Assembly: GCF_030269305.1 (NCBI RefSeq)
Contig: NZ_BSTC01000005.1
Location: forward strand, 186,001-250,000
DNA: 64,000 bases
From: Kineosporia sp. NBRC 101731
Lineage (GTDB): Bacteria; Actinomycetota; Actinomycetes; Actinomycetales; Kineosporiaceae
Direction: 5' to 3'
The notes under the pieces were generated by a model that was given only the letters and a program-made list of their open reading frames with translations, was not told where the DNA came from and searched no databases. A program made the position numbers and the translations under genes. The first letter of the stretch is position 1. Every line of letters begins with the position of its first letter. Positions 25,152-33,282 of the stretch are shown here, piece by piece.

Positions 25152-26411
25152 ATGCACCAGAGGCTGAGTGGCGCCGTCCGGTTGCGGCGCTCGACCCCGG
25201 ACCTCCTGCTGGCGGCCGGGGTGGTCGTGCTGTCGGTGGCCGTGCTGGCCGGTGTGTTCGGCCGGGAGGGTTTGGCCCGCCGGGCCGGTTCCCTGGAACA
25301 GGCCCGGGCGGAGACGGCACAGCAGGTCCGGATCCAGACCGCGCGCACGGCTCTGGTGATCGCTGACACCGACGCGGGCAACGATCTGCTGACCGGTGCC
25401 GATCCGGGACAGTTCAGCTACCGCCTGTTCGCGTACGACGCCCAGCCGGCGTTCCTCGGGCTGGTCACCGCGGCGCGGACCGACGAGGACGCCGCCTCCT
25501 TGGCGACGGCGAACAAGTACCTGACCAGGTACGTCATGCAGGTGGCCGCGGCCCGGACCCTGGCGCAGGACGGCCGGCGCGACGAGGCGGCCGGCGCGCT
25601 GGCCGAGGCTTCGCAGGTGCTGCACACGCAGGTGCTGCCCCGGCTGGCGCAGGTGCAGCAGGCCGGCCGGGAGCGGCTGGCCGATGACGGGTCGGCGGCC
25701 GACACCGCACCGGTCATCACCGTCCTGGCCGGCATCCTGGCGGTGCTCGTGATCATCGCCGTGCACCTGTGGCTGACCCGCCGCACCCGCCGCCTGCTGA
25801 ACCTCGGTCTGCTCACCGGGGTGGTGGTGCTGGTCCTGGTGACCGTGGCCGGGGTGGCGGTGGTCGTGGCGAGCCGGCAACAGGTGAGCCAGGTGCAGGA
25901 CCACGCCTTACGGATCGCCGACGCCGTGGTGGAGGCCCGGTTCTCGGCGTTCGACGCCCGCTCGTCGGAGGCCCGGGCCGCGCTCGACGGCAGCACGGTG
26001 GACGGTGAGCAGGCCTGGCAGGCGTCCTACCAGGATGCCCTGGCCCGGTTGCGGACCGCGGCGGCCGGGGAGCCGCAGGCGGTGCGGGACGACGTGGCGA
26101 ACGTGACGGGCAAGCTCAGCTACTACGGCGGGGTGCACGAGCGCCTGCTGGCGCGGGCTGTTGAAGGAGACGACGCATTCGTGCGGCGGTCCGCGTCCAA
26201 CCCGGCACCGGGCGGTGCCGTGGGTGCGTTCGAGGCCTTCGACGCCTACAGCGGGGCGCTGCTTGCCCGCCAGGTGCAGACGGCGGACGACGCCTGGGAG
26301 TCGGCCGGGGCGAACCTGCGGCTCGTCGGCTGGATCACGCTGGTGGTCGGTCTACTGGCAGCGGTGCTGGGCTGGGTGGGCATCGCGGCCCGGCGGCGCG
26401 AGTACCGATGA
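25152..26411 (+). CDS. Four-pass membrane protein with two extracytoplasmic domains
   Basis: Unassigned protein of 419 residues. Hydrophobic helices lie at about 18-38, 192-213, 218-242 and 392-413, leaving two roughly 150-residue extracytoplasmic domains that are Ala-rich and helical, like the four-helix sensor modules of chemoreceptors and histidine kinases. There is no kinase, GGDEF, HAMP-with-output or methyl-accepting region, so it may be a stand-alone sensor or scaffold. The two halves have a similar helix-domain-helix plan, suggesting internal duplication. The ATG at 25152 has only a weak ribosome site. The globin gene follows after 61 bp. Confidence 0.7.
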   Translation: MHQRLSGAVRLRRSTPDLLLAAGVVVLSVAVLAGVFGREGLARRAGSLEQARAETAQQVRIQTARTALVIADTDAGNDLLTGADPGQFSYRLFAYDAQPAFLGLVTAARTDEDAASLATANKYLTRYVMQVAAARTLAQDGRRDEAAGALAEASQVLHTQVLPRLAQVQQAGRERLADDGSAADTAPVITVLAGILAVLVIIAVHLWLTRRTRRLLNLGLLTGVVVLVLVTVAGVAVVVASRQQVSQVQDHALRIADAVVEARFSAFDARSSEARAALDGSTVDGEQAWQASYQDALARLRTAAAGEPQAVRDDVANVTGKLSYYGGVHERLLARAVEGDDAFVRRSASNPAPGGAVGAFEAFDAYSGALLARQVQTADDAWESAGANLRLVGWITLVVGLLAAVLGWVGIAARRREYR

Positions 26412-26448
26412 TCCACCCCGGGTGAGCGGGAAGTGACCCCATCGCCCT

Positions 26449-26462
26449 GTAATCATGATTAC
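26449..26462. promoter_or_regulatory. 14-bp palindrome GTAATCATGATTAC before the globin gene
   Basis: A perfect 14-bp inverted repeat ending 11 bases before the start of the truncated-haemoglobin gene. It is the only A/T-rich stretch in this region. Its position over the probable promoter or leader makes a repressor site likely; the regulator is unknown. Confidence 0.55.
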
Positions 26463-26472
26463 GCTGTAAGTC

Positions 26473-26940
26473 ATGACGACCGATGAGCCCACTCTCTACG
26501 ACTGGGCAGGCGGGGCGGCGGCCTTCGGGCGGCTGATCGATGCGTTCTACGACCGGGTCGAGGGGGACGACCTGTTGTCACCGCTCTTTCCCGGCGGAGT
26601 GAGCCGGGCCCACCGCGAGCACGTGACCCTCTGGTGGTGCGAGGTCTTCGGGGGCCCGGCGCGGTACACCGCTGAGCTCGGGGGATATCCCTCGATGCTG
26701 CGGCACCACATCGACCTCGGCATCACGCCGGAGCAGCGCTTCCGCTTCGCCACGTTGATGAGCCGGGCCGCCGACGACGCCGGGCTGCCCGCCGACCCGG
26801 AGTTCCGGGCGGCCTTCGTCGGGTACGTGGAGTGGGGCACCCGTCTGGCCTTCAGCAATGCGCAGCCGGGCGCCGAGGTGGTGAAGGAGGCACCCGTGCC
26901 CCGCTGGGGCTGGGGCGTGGCGCCTCCCTACCTGCCCTAA
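26473..26940 (+). CDS. glbO: Group II truncated haemoglobin (trHbO)
   Basis: Globin of 155 residues. YDWAGGAAAFGRLIDAFYDRV is the helix A-B start of group II truncated globins, LWWCEVFGGPARYTAELGG carries the CD-E region, HHIDLGITPEQRFRF holds the proximal (F8) His, and YVEWGTRLAFSNAQPG includes the conserved G8 Trp. Such proteins bind oxygen and handle nitric oxide or peroxide near terminal oxidases. A Pro/Trp-rich tail extends the usual C-terminus. A 14-bp palindrome lies just upstream. The gene converges with the phosphate module with a 4-bp gap. Confidence 0.93.
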   Translation: MTTDEPTLYDWAGGAAAFGRLIDAFYDRVEGDDLLSPLFPGGVSRAHREHVTLWWCEVFGGPARYTAELGGYPSMLRHHIDLGITPEQRFRFATLMSRAADDAGLPADPEFRAAFVGYVEWGTRLAFSNAQPGAEVVKEAPVPRWGWGVAPPYLP

Positions 26941-26944
26941 CTCA

Positions 26945-27253
26945 TCACTTGTCGTGCAGGGTCGGGTAGACACTGCCGAAGCTGACTTCCTTGCCGAAGC
27001 CGGAGGCCACGATCACCAGGATGCCGAGGGCGACCGCCAGCAGGACCAGCGCGAAGATCAGGTAGGCCAGTGCCCGGCCCGCCGGGTGCGGGGCGGGAAG
27101 GGCCCCGGCCGGGTGTTGCTCGGCATCGCCGCCCGTGCCGTAGGCCATGGCGCGGATGCCGAGGGCGAACAGGGCGGGCAGGCCGGCCCCGAGGATCAGG
27201 CCGACCCCGAGGATCTTCCAGATGGCTTGCCACTCAAGGTAAAGCGTGTGCAT
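26945..27253 (-). CDS. Small two-TM membrane protein of the pit module, Rv0544c-like
   Basis: Protein of 102 residues with two hydrophobic helices (about 10-35 and 62-85), separated by a short loop with YGTGGDAEQHPAG. It is highly similar to the protein at 29102-29410, and both follow a Pit phosphate transporter gene on the same strand, as the small membrane protein Rv0544c follows pitA in Mycobacterium tuberculosis. It may be an accessory subunit of the transporter. The ATG at 27253 begins MHTLYLEW, matching MHTLSLVW in the paralogue, which supports the start. Confidence 0.82.
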   Translation of the reverse strand: MHTLYLEWQAIWKILGVGLILGAGLPALFALGIRAMAYGTGGDAEQHPAGALPAPHPAGRALAYLIFALVLLAVALGILVIVASGFGKEVSFGSVYPTLHDK

Positions 27254-27320
27254 GTCAAGGTTCCTCGTCAGCGGGATCAGAGCGGGAGCAAAGCAGGAGC
27301 AGAGGGGTTCGGGCCTGCCG

Positions 27321-28571
27321 TCAGGCGGGGAGGTGCTGCTCCGTCTGCAGGGCCTGCACAGCCGGCAGTGCCGGGTCGTCCGGGTTCGTGCCGTCCCACT
27401 CCGCGTTGACGTTGCCCGAGTGCACCGGTGCCTTGCGCGAGTGCAGGAACATGGCCGCCGAGACCGCCACCAGGAATGCGGTGATCACCAGGGCGCCGAG
27501 CAGCCCGCCGCCCAGCAGGTCGGCGAGGTACCAGGTGGCGGCCCCGACCAGGCCGGCCGCGGGGAGCGTGATGAGCCAGGCGCCCACCATCCGCACCGCC
27601 ACCCGCCAGCGCACCACCGCACCGGGCCGGCCCACCCCCGATCCGAGGATCGAGCCGGTCGCGACGTGTGTGGTGGAGAGGGGCAGCCCGAGGTGGCTGG
27701 AGATCAGGATGACCGCGCCGGAGGCGCCCTCGGCGGCCAGGCCCTGGGGCGAGGTGATCTCGACCAGGCCCTTGCCGAGCGTGCGGATGATCCGCCAGCC
27801 GCCCAGCGAGGTGCCGGCGGCGATGGCGACCGCGCAGCTCGCCTTGACCCAGAACGGGATGTTCTCGGTATCGGTCCAGTGCCCGGAGGCGATCAGGGCC
27901 AGGGTGATGACGCCCATCGTCTTCTGGGCGTCGTTGGTGCCGTGGGCCAGGGAGACGAGCGAGGCCGAGCCGATCTGGCCCCAGCGGAAGCCCTTCTCGG
28001 TGAAGCGTGCGGCCACCCCGGTGGTGATCCGGTAGACGAGCCAGGTGCCGAGCGCGGCCACCAGGCCGGCGATGAAGGGCGACATCAGGGCGGGCAGAAC
28101 GACCTTGCCGATCACTCCGTCGATCTTGGAGCCGTCGCCGTTCCAGTTCACGCCGCTGGTGCCGAGGCCGGCCAGGGTGGCGCCGATCAGCCCGCCGAAC
28201 AGGGCGTGGGAGGAGCTGGAGGGCAGTCCGAGCAGCCAGGTCAGCAGGTTCCAGGTGATGCCGCCGATCAGGCCGGCCAGCACGATCAGGAGCAGGTCGC
28301 TGCCGCCGCCGGTCAGCAGTTCGGGCCGGGGCAGGCCGTCGGAGGTCTGGATCTTCACCACCGCGTTGGTGACTGTCAGTGCCACCTCGACGGACAGGAA
28401 GGCTCCGATGAGATTCAGCACGCCGCACAGGACGACGGCGACCCGTGGGGTCAGGGCGCCGGTTGCGATGGAGGTCGCCATCGCGTTGGCCGTGTCGTGG
28501 AAGCCGTTGGTGAAGTCGAAGGCCAGGGCGACCACGACAACCAGGACGAGAAGCACCGTTGCGGTTGTCAC
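27321..28571 (-). CDS. pitA: Low-affinity inorganic phosphate transporter (PiT family), copy 1
   Basis: Transporter of 416 residues with ten or more membrane helices. The duplicated PiT signatures are clear: AFDFTNGFHDTANAMATSIATGAL in the first half and SLAHGTNDAQKTMGVITLAL in the second. These proteins take up metal-phosphate by proton symport. The start is a GTG at 28571. It is followed by the small two-TM gene and is nearly identical in many segments to the frameshifted copy at 29463-30675, so the module was duplicated in tandem. A 19-bp element conserved between the two promoters lies at 28633-28651. Confidence 0.94.
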   Translation of the reverse strand: MTTATVLLVLVVVVALAFDFTNGFHDTANAMATSIATGALTPRVAVVLCGVLNLIGAFLSVEVALTVTNAVVKIQTSDGLPRPELLTGGGSDLLLIVLAGLIGGITWNLLTWLLGLPSSSSHALFGGLIGATLAGLGTSGVNWNGDGSKIDGVIGKVVLPALMSPFIAGLVAALGTWLVYRITTGVAARFTEKGFRWGQIGSASLVSLAHGTNDAQKTMGVITLALIASGHWTDTENIPFWVKASCAVAIAAGTSLGGWRIIRTLGKGLVEITSPQGLAAEGASGAVILISSHLGLPLSTTHVATGSILGSGVGRPGAVVRWRVAVRMVGAWLITLPAAGLVGAATWYLADLLGGGLLGALVITAFLVAVSAAMFLHSRKAPVHSGNVNAEWDGTNPDDPALPAVQALQTEQHLPA

Positions 28572-28632
28572 GGCAGCAGCGTCGCGCCCGAATGCAGCTC
28601 TGTTCCAGAGAAGTCCGCAAACGGTCGGGCAG

Positions 28633-28651
28633 AGTTTGCCCGTCGTTCACC
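28633..28651. promoter_or_regulatory. Conserved pit promoter element, copy 1
   Basis: AGTTTGCCCGTCGTTCACC lies about 74 bp upstream of pit copy 1. A near match, TGTTTGCCGCTCGTTCACT, lies at the same distance (about 75 bp) upstream of copy 2, although the surrounding non-coding sequence differs. It ends with GTTCACC, similar to half of a PHO box, the PhoP site of Streptomyces. Confidence 0.5.
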
Positions 28652-28786
28652 GAAGGTCACGGGATGATGGCCTGTTTGCCATCGGTCACTTCGCTCGGTG
28701 ACCATTGACAAGAGGCGAACGCCCTCCTTCCTGGTCGACCGGGGCGATCAGGAAGACCTGGAGGCAGGTCGTGCCAGGAGCCGGCT

Positions 28787-29095
28787 TCAGACCTCGAAGT
28801 CGGCCAGGGGCCAGCCACCGGCCGCCAGCCGGCCGGAGACCCGGGCGATGTCCTGCGCGGAGGCGGTGTCGAGGGTGGCGTCACCGATCATGCGTTCGAC
28901 ATCGCCACTGGTGATCTCGACGCCGAGTTCGGCCTGCATGGACAGATCGGCGGCGATCTGGTGGACCTCGGTCTCGGTGAGTTTGCGGCGCAGCAGGCCG
29001 AGCAGCGCCACGTAGTCCTGCTGCGGCACGCCGCTGGGATATCCGGCTCGCAGCCAGGAGACGACGCGGTTGACGATGGAGATCTCATCGGGCAC
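28787..29095 (-). CDS. DUF3349 protein (Rv0543c-like)
   Basis: Helical protein of 102 residues: SIVNRVVSWLRAGYPSGVPQQDYVALLGLL is the DUF3349 signature, followed by ETEVHQIAADLSM and an acidic C-terminal half. In Mycobacterium tuberculosis the homologue Rv0543c follows Rv0544c and pitA. Here it follows the small membrane protein at 29102 by six bases and closes the second module; the first module lacks it. Function is unknown. No gene is seen in the 215 bp between it and pit copy 1. Confidence 0.9.
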   Translation of the reverse strand: MPDEISIVNRVVSWLRAGYPSGVPQQDYVALLGLLRRKLTETEVHQIAADLSMQAELGVEITSGDVERMIGDATLDTASAQDIARVSGRLAAGGWPLADFEV

Positions 29096-29101
29096 CGGAA
29101 A

Positions 29102-29410
29102 TCACTGGTCCTGGATCGTCGGGTAGATGCTGGCGAAGCTGAGTTCCTTGCCGAAGCCGGAGGCCACGATCAGGACGATGCCGAGAGCGACCACCAGCAG
29201 GACGATCGCGAAGCACAGTCCGGCCAGGGCCCGGCCGATCGGGTGCGGTGCGGGGGAGCTACCGGCCGCGTGCTCCTGCGCGTCACCGCCCGTGCCGTAG
29301 GCCAGCGATCGGATGCCCACCGCGAACAGGGCGGGTAGTCCGGCCCCGAGGACGAGGCCGGCCACGGTGATCTTCCAGAGGTCTTCCCACACCAGTGAGA
29401 GCGTGTGCAC
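29102..29410 (-). CDS. Small two-TM membrane protein of the pit module, second copy
   Basis: Paralogue of the protein at 26945-27253, the same length (102 residues) and topology: hydrophobic helices near 10-35 and 62-85 with a YGTGGDAQEHAAG loop, and near-identical GKELSFASIYPT versus GKEVSFGSVYPT ends. It lies between the second pit gene and the DUF3349 gene, the order seen for pitA-Rv0544c-Rv0543c in mycobacteria. Its retention beside a frameshifted pit gene suggests either recent damage to that gene or an independent role. Confidence 0.82.
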   Translation of the reverse strand: MHTLSLVWEDLWKITVAGLVLGAGLPALFAVGIRSLAYGTGGDAQEHAAGSSPAPHPIGRALAGLCFAIVLLVVALGIVLIVASGFGKELSFASIYPTIQDQ

Positions 29411-29430
29411 GTCGGATCTCCTCTTCTTCG

Positions 29431-29470
29431 CATCAGGTCGGATCAGGTCGGATCAGGTCGGATCAGGCTG
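29431..29470. repeat. Four 10-bp GATCAGGTCG repeats over a stop codon
   Basis: Four head-to-tail 10-bp units: CATCAGGTCG, GATCAGGTCG twice, and GATCAGGCTG. The array covers the stop codon of pit copy 2 (29463) and its 3' flank. A related GATCAGG array overlaps the stop of the alcohol dehydrogenase gene at 4732-4769. Confidence 0.75.
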
Positions 29471-30675
29471 CGGTGGTCTGGTGGGCGGCGGGCGCCTCCC
29501 ACTCGTCGTTGACGTTGCCCGGGTGCACGGGCTCCTTACGGGAGTGCAGCCACATCGCGACCGCGGCCGCGGTGAGCGCAGCGGTGATCACCGCGGCACC
29601 GAGCAGCCCGCCACCCAGGAGGTCGGCGACATACCAGGTGGCGGCCCCGACCAGGCCGGCCGCGGGGAGCGTGATGAGCCAGGCGGCGACCATCCGCTCC
29701 GCCACCCGCCAGCGCACCGTGGCCCCGGGCTTGCCGATGCCGGAGCCGAGGATCGAGCCGGTGGCCACGTGGGTCGTGGACAGGGCGAAGCCGAGGTGAC
29801 TGGAGATCAGGATGACCGCCCCGGAGGCCCCCTCGGCGGCCAGGCCCTGCGGCGGGGCGATCTCGACCAGACCCTTGCCGAGCGTGCGGATGATCCTCCA
29901 GCCGCCCAGGTAGGTGCCCGAGGCGATGGCCAGGGCGCAGCCGGCCTTCACCCAGAACGGGATGTTCTCGGTATCGGTCCAGTGCCCGGAGGCGATCAGG
30001 GCCAGGGTGATGACGCCCATCGTCTTCTGGGCGTCGTTGGTGCCGTGGGCCAGGGAGACCAGCGAGGCCGAGCCGATCTGGCCCCAGCGGAAGCCGGTCT
30101 CGGTGAAGCGCTGTGCGACCCCGGCCGTGATCCGGTAGATCAGCCAGGTACCGACGGCCGCCACCAGCCCGGCGATGATCGGTGAGGCCAGCGCGGGCAG
30201 GATGACCTTGCCGAGCACCCCGTCCACCTTCGAGCCGTCGCCATTCCAGTTCAGGCCGCTGGTGCCGAGGCCGGCCAGGGTGGCGCCGATCAGCCCGCCG
30301 AACAGGGCGTGGGACGAACTGGAGGGCAGCCCGAGCAACCAGGTCAGCAGGTTCCAGGCGATGCCGCCGATCAGGCCGGCCAGCACGATGATCAGGAGGT
30401 CGGACCCGCCGCCGCTGAGGAGGTCGGGCCGGGGGGGCGCCGTCGGAGTCCTGGATCTTGACGACGGCGTTGGTCACCGTCAGAGCCACCTCCACGGACA
30501 GGAAGGCACCGACGAGGTTGAGGGCGCCGGCCAGTGCGACCGCGACCTTGGGGGTGAGGGCGCCGGTCGCGATGGACGTGGCCATGGCGTTGGCCGTGTC
30601 ATGGAATCCGTTGGTGAAGTCGAAGGCCAGAGCCACGACGACGACCAGGACGAGGATGACCGAAGCTGTCGTCAC
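29463..30675 (-). pseudogene. PiT-family phosphate transporter, copy 2, frameshifted
   Basis: The reading frame starts with a GTG at 30675 and reads VALAFDFTNGFHDTANAMATS to about residue 80, then loses homology. The correct protein resumes in another frame (GGGSDLLIIVLAGLIGG onward) and runs to the stop at 29463. The switch is at a run of seven G at 30431-30437 (minus strand, seven C). Alignment with copy 1 shows one extra base here. Removing it restores a 403-residue protein collinear with copy 1 and with both PiT signatures intact. It is therefore either a very recent frameshift, a slippage-prone tract, or a sequencing error; nothing else in the gene looks decayed. Confidence 0.9.
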
Positions 30676-30737
30676 AACCGCCAGGGTTCACCCCGTATCG
30701 GGTTCTGATCCAGGGGTTCGCACGAGGCGTCCGCAAC

Positions 30738-30756
30738 TGTTTGCCGCTCGTTCACT
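30738..30756. promoter_or_regulatory. Conserved pit promoter element, copy 2
   Basis: TGTTTGCCGCTCGTTCACT, about 75 bp upstream of pit copy 2, matches the copy 1 element at 28633-28651 at 14-15 of 19 positions. A further GTTCACC lies at 30686-30692, close to the start. The element falls in the short gap after the dhaM stop. Confidence 0.45.
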
Positions 30757-30772
30757 CAGTGTGCTGAGGCAA

Positions 30773-33277
30773 CTACTTCTGGCGGGGACCGGGCGCGAGC
30801 CGGCGGCGCAGCACCTCACGAACCGCCTCCGCGGAGGGCTGTTCCAGTGCCTCCGAGGCCAGTTCGCGGGACTCGCCCAGATCGGTCGTCCTGATCGCCT
30901 GCTTGATGTCCGGCACCGAGCGCGGGGTCACGCTCAGCTCGGTCACCCCCAGTCCGGCCAGAAGGGGGACGGCCCGCACGTCGGCGGCGAACTCCCCGCA
31001 CACCGCCACCTCGGCCCGTCCGGCGGCACCGTCGCAGGTGGCGCGGATCAGCTTCAGCACGGCCGGGTCGAAGGGGTCGCCCAGGGTCGCGACATCGTCG
31101 TTGCCGCGCTCGGCGGCCAGCGTGTACTGGGTGAGGTCGTTCGTGCCGATGCTGAGGAAATCGACGTACGGGGCCAGCGACGCCGCCTTGAGGGCCGCGG
31201 CCGGCACCTCCACCATGATCCCTACGCGTAGTCCGACCGGGGCCCGGGCCCCGACCACCTCGTCCAAAAGCCTTCTGGCCGATCTTAGTTCGTCGAGGGT
31301 GCTCACCATCGGGAACATCACGCCGACCGGCGTCTGCCGGGCCACCCGCACGATCGCCCGCAGTTGCTCGGTCAGGATCGCCGGGCGGCGCAGTCCCAGC
31401 CGCAGCCCTCGGACGCCGAGGAACGGGTTGGCCTCCACCGGCATCGGCAGGTAGCCCAGCGGTTTGTCGCCCCCCACGTCCAGGGTGCGCAGGGTGATGC
31501 GCTCGCCGCCGAACGCGTCGGCCAGATCGAGATAGGCCGCTTCCTGCTCGTCGACGTCGGGTGGGGTGTCGCGGCTCAGGAACAGGAACTCGGTGCGCAC
31601 CAGCCCGATCAGGTCGGCGCCCCGGGCCCGGGCCGCGGTGGCTTCCGCCGGGGTGGAGGCGTTGGCCCCGACGGCGATGCGGACGCCGTCGCGGGTGACG
31701 GCCGGGGAATGGGTCTGCCGCAGAGCCACTTCACCGTTGCGGCGGGCAGTTTCGGCTCGGGCGCGGAAATCCTGCTGGGCGTTGTCGCTGGGGTCGATCA
31801 CCAGCTCGCCGGTCGTGCCGTCGAGGGCGACGACCGTGCCGTCGGGCAGCTGGTGGACGAAGGCGCCGGCCCCGGCCACGGCCGGGATGCCACGGGCCCG
31901 GATCAGGATCGCCGCGTGTCCGCTCGGGCTGCCGGCCGCCATCACCACGCCCCGGGTGACATTGCCGTCCAGGGTGGCGGCCTGGGCCGCCGTGAGGTCT
32001 TCGACAACCAGAATGCCCGGCCCGGATAAGGTTTCCTCAACCGGGTCAATCGGGGGAAGTAGCTGGGCCAGCACCTGTTCGCCCACCGCGCGCACGTCGG
32101 CGGCCCGGGCGGCCAGGTATGGGTCGGCGAGACCATCGAACCGGCCGGCGGTCTCGCGGGCCGTCGCGGCCCAGGCGCGGGCCGCCGGCTCGCCGTCGCC
32201 GATCCGTGCGTGCGTGCGGCCGAGCAGGTCCGGATCGTCGAGCAGGGCCAGGTGGGTCTCGAAGATCTCCGCCTCGTCTCGGGCAAGAAGACCTTCCAGG
32301 CCGGTGATATGGCGGCGCACGGCCTCCCGGGCGGTCGCCAGGGCGCGCTTCTCGAGTTCGGGTGTTCGATGGTGGACGTCTGCCGGCCCTGGGTCGTCGA
32401 GTCGGGGTGCGTGGGTGGCCCGGTGGACGGGGCCGATCGCGATACCGGGGGAGGCCGCCGAGGCGGAGGCCGAGGGCTTCTGGCGGCTGACGAGATCGTC
32501 CACCGGCCCGGTGGGCTCGCCGAAATTGCTCGCCGCCAGCGCTGCGATGCGCTCCAGGGCGATGAGGGCTTCGGCCCCGGTGGCCCGCACCTGGACCTCG
32601 TGCCCGGCCAGCACCCCGAGCGTGGTGACCCGGGTCAGGCTCAGGGCCGGCACCCAGACCGAACCGGTGGTGGCGTTGCGGATCTCGACCTGGGCCTCGA
32701 TCTCGCGCAACCGGGTCACCAGTCGTGCGGCCGGGCGGGCGTGCAGGCCGTGGGCCGGGGTGATGACGAACCGGGCCGACTCGGCCGGTGCCTGCCCGAT
32801 GGCCGGACCAGAGAGTTCCGGCGTGGTGCCGGACCGCTCGTACGGCTCGGACTGCTCGGACTGCTCGGACAGTTGGGACTGCTTGCCCGCCAGGCCGTTC
32901 CGGGCCTCCGTGGCCACCTCACCGAGCCCGGCGCCGCCGGCTGCCGTGACCACCGCCGCCACCAGTCCCTCGACCAGGGGAGCCGGGCAGAGCAGCACGC
33001 GCCGCCGCGTTTCCTCGTCCAGGAGTTCCAGGGCCAGCTCGGCCGAGAGCACCGCGCTGCCCAGGTCCATGAGCACGAGCACGCCCGCCGCGCCGTCGAC
33101 CGAGGTGACCGCTTCGCCGATCGCGACGGCATCGGTGCCCAGCGTCTCCTCGTCCAGCCCCGCGGCCACGGCCACCCGCACCGGTGCACCGGGCGTCATC
33201 TGCCCGGCCAGCGCCACCGCGGCCCGGGCCAGCGGACGGCTGTGCGAGACGACGACGATGCCGACCGTTGCGTCCAT
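30773..33277 (-). CDS. dhaM: DhaM-HPr-Enzyme I fusion, phosphoryl donor of dihydroxyacetone kinase
   Basis: Three-part protein of 834 residues. The DhaM/EIIA-mannose-like domain (about 1-125) has its active His in GIVVVSHSRPLARA. An HPr domain (about 168-255) has THE phospho-His in TPAHGLHARPAARLV. An Enzyme I-like region (about 275-834) has the phospho-His loop AAGSPSGHAAILIRA, VRTEFLFLSRDTPP and the C-terminal GDPFDPAVLKLI catalytic sequence. It would carry phosphate from PEP to the DhaK-DhaL kinase, so no separate PTS proteins are strictly needed. A Ser/Gln/Glu-rich linker with repeated SEQ units joins domains one and two. It is last in dhaK-dhaL-dhaM, five bases after dhaL. Confidence 0.93.
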   Translation of the reverse strand: MDATVGIVVVSHSRPLARAAVALAGQMTPGAPVRVAVAAGLDEETLGTDAVAIGEAVTSVDGAAGVLVLMDLGSAVLSAELALELLDEETRRRVLLCPAPLVEGLVAAVVTAAGGAGLGEVATEARNGLAGKQSQLSEQSEQSEPYERSGTTPELSGPAIGQAPAESARFVITPAHGLHARPAARLVTRLREIEAQVEIRNATTGSVWVPALSLTRVTTLGVLAGHEVQVRATGAEALIALERIAALAASNFGEPTGPVDDLVSRQKPSASASAASPGIAIGPVHRATHAPRLDDPGPADVHHRTPELEKRALATAREAVRRHITGLEGLLARDEAEIFETHLALLDDPDLLGRTHARIGDGEPAARAWAATARETAGRFDGLADPYLAARAADVRAVGEQVLAQLLPPIDPVEETLSGPGILVVEDLTAAQAATLDGNVTRGVVMAAGSPSGHAAILIRARGIPAVAGAGAFVHQLPDGTVVALDGTTGELVIDPSDNAQQDFRARAETARRNGEVALRQTHSPAVTRDGVRIAVGANASTPAEATAARARGADLIGLVRTEFLFLSRDTPPDVDEQEAAYLDLADAFGGERITLRTLDVGGDKPLGYLPMPVEANPFLGVRGLRLGLRRPAILTEQLRAIVRVARQTPVGVMFPMVSTLDELRSARRLLDEVVGARAPVGLRVGIMVEVPAAALKAASLAPYVDFLSIGTNDLTQYTLAAERGNDDVATLGDPFDPAVLKLIRATCDGAAGRAEVAVCGEFAADVRAVPLLAGLGVTELSVTPRSVPDIKQAIRTTDLGESRELASEALEQPSAEAVREVLRRRLAPGPRQK

Positions 33278-33282
33278 GAGCG

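Noticed and set aside
30738-30772. Terminator after the dha operon
   Set aside because: No stable hairpin could be found in the short gap before pit copy 2.
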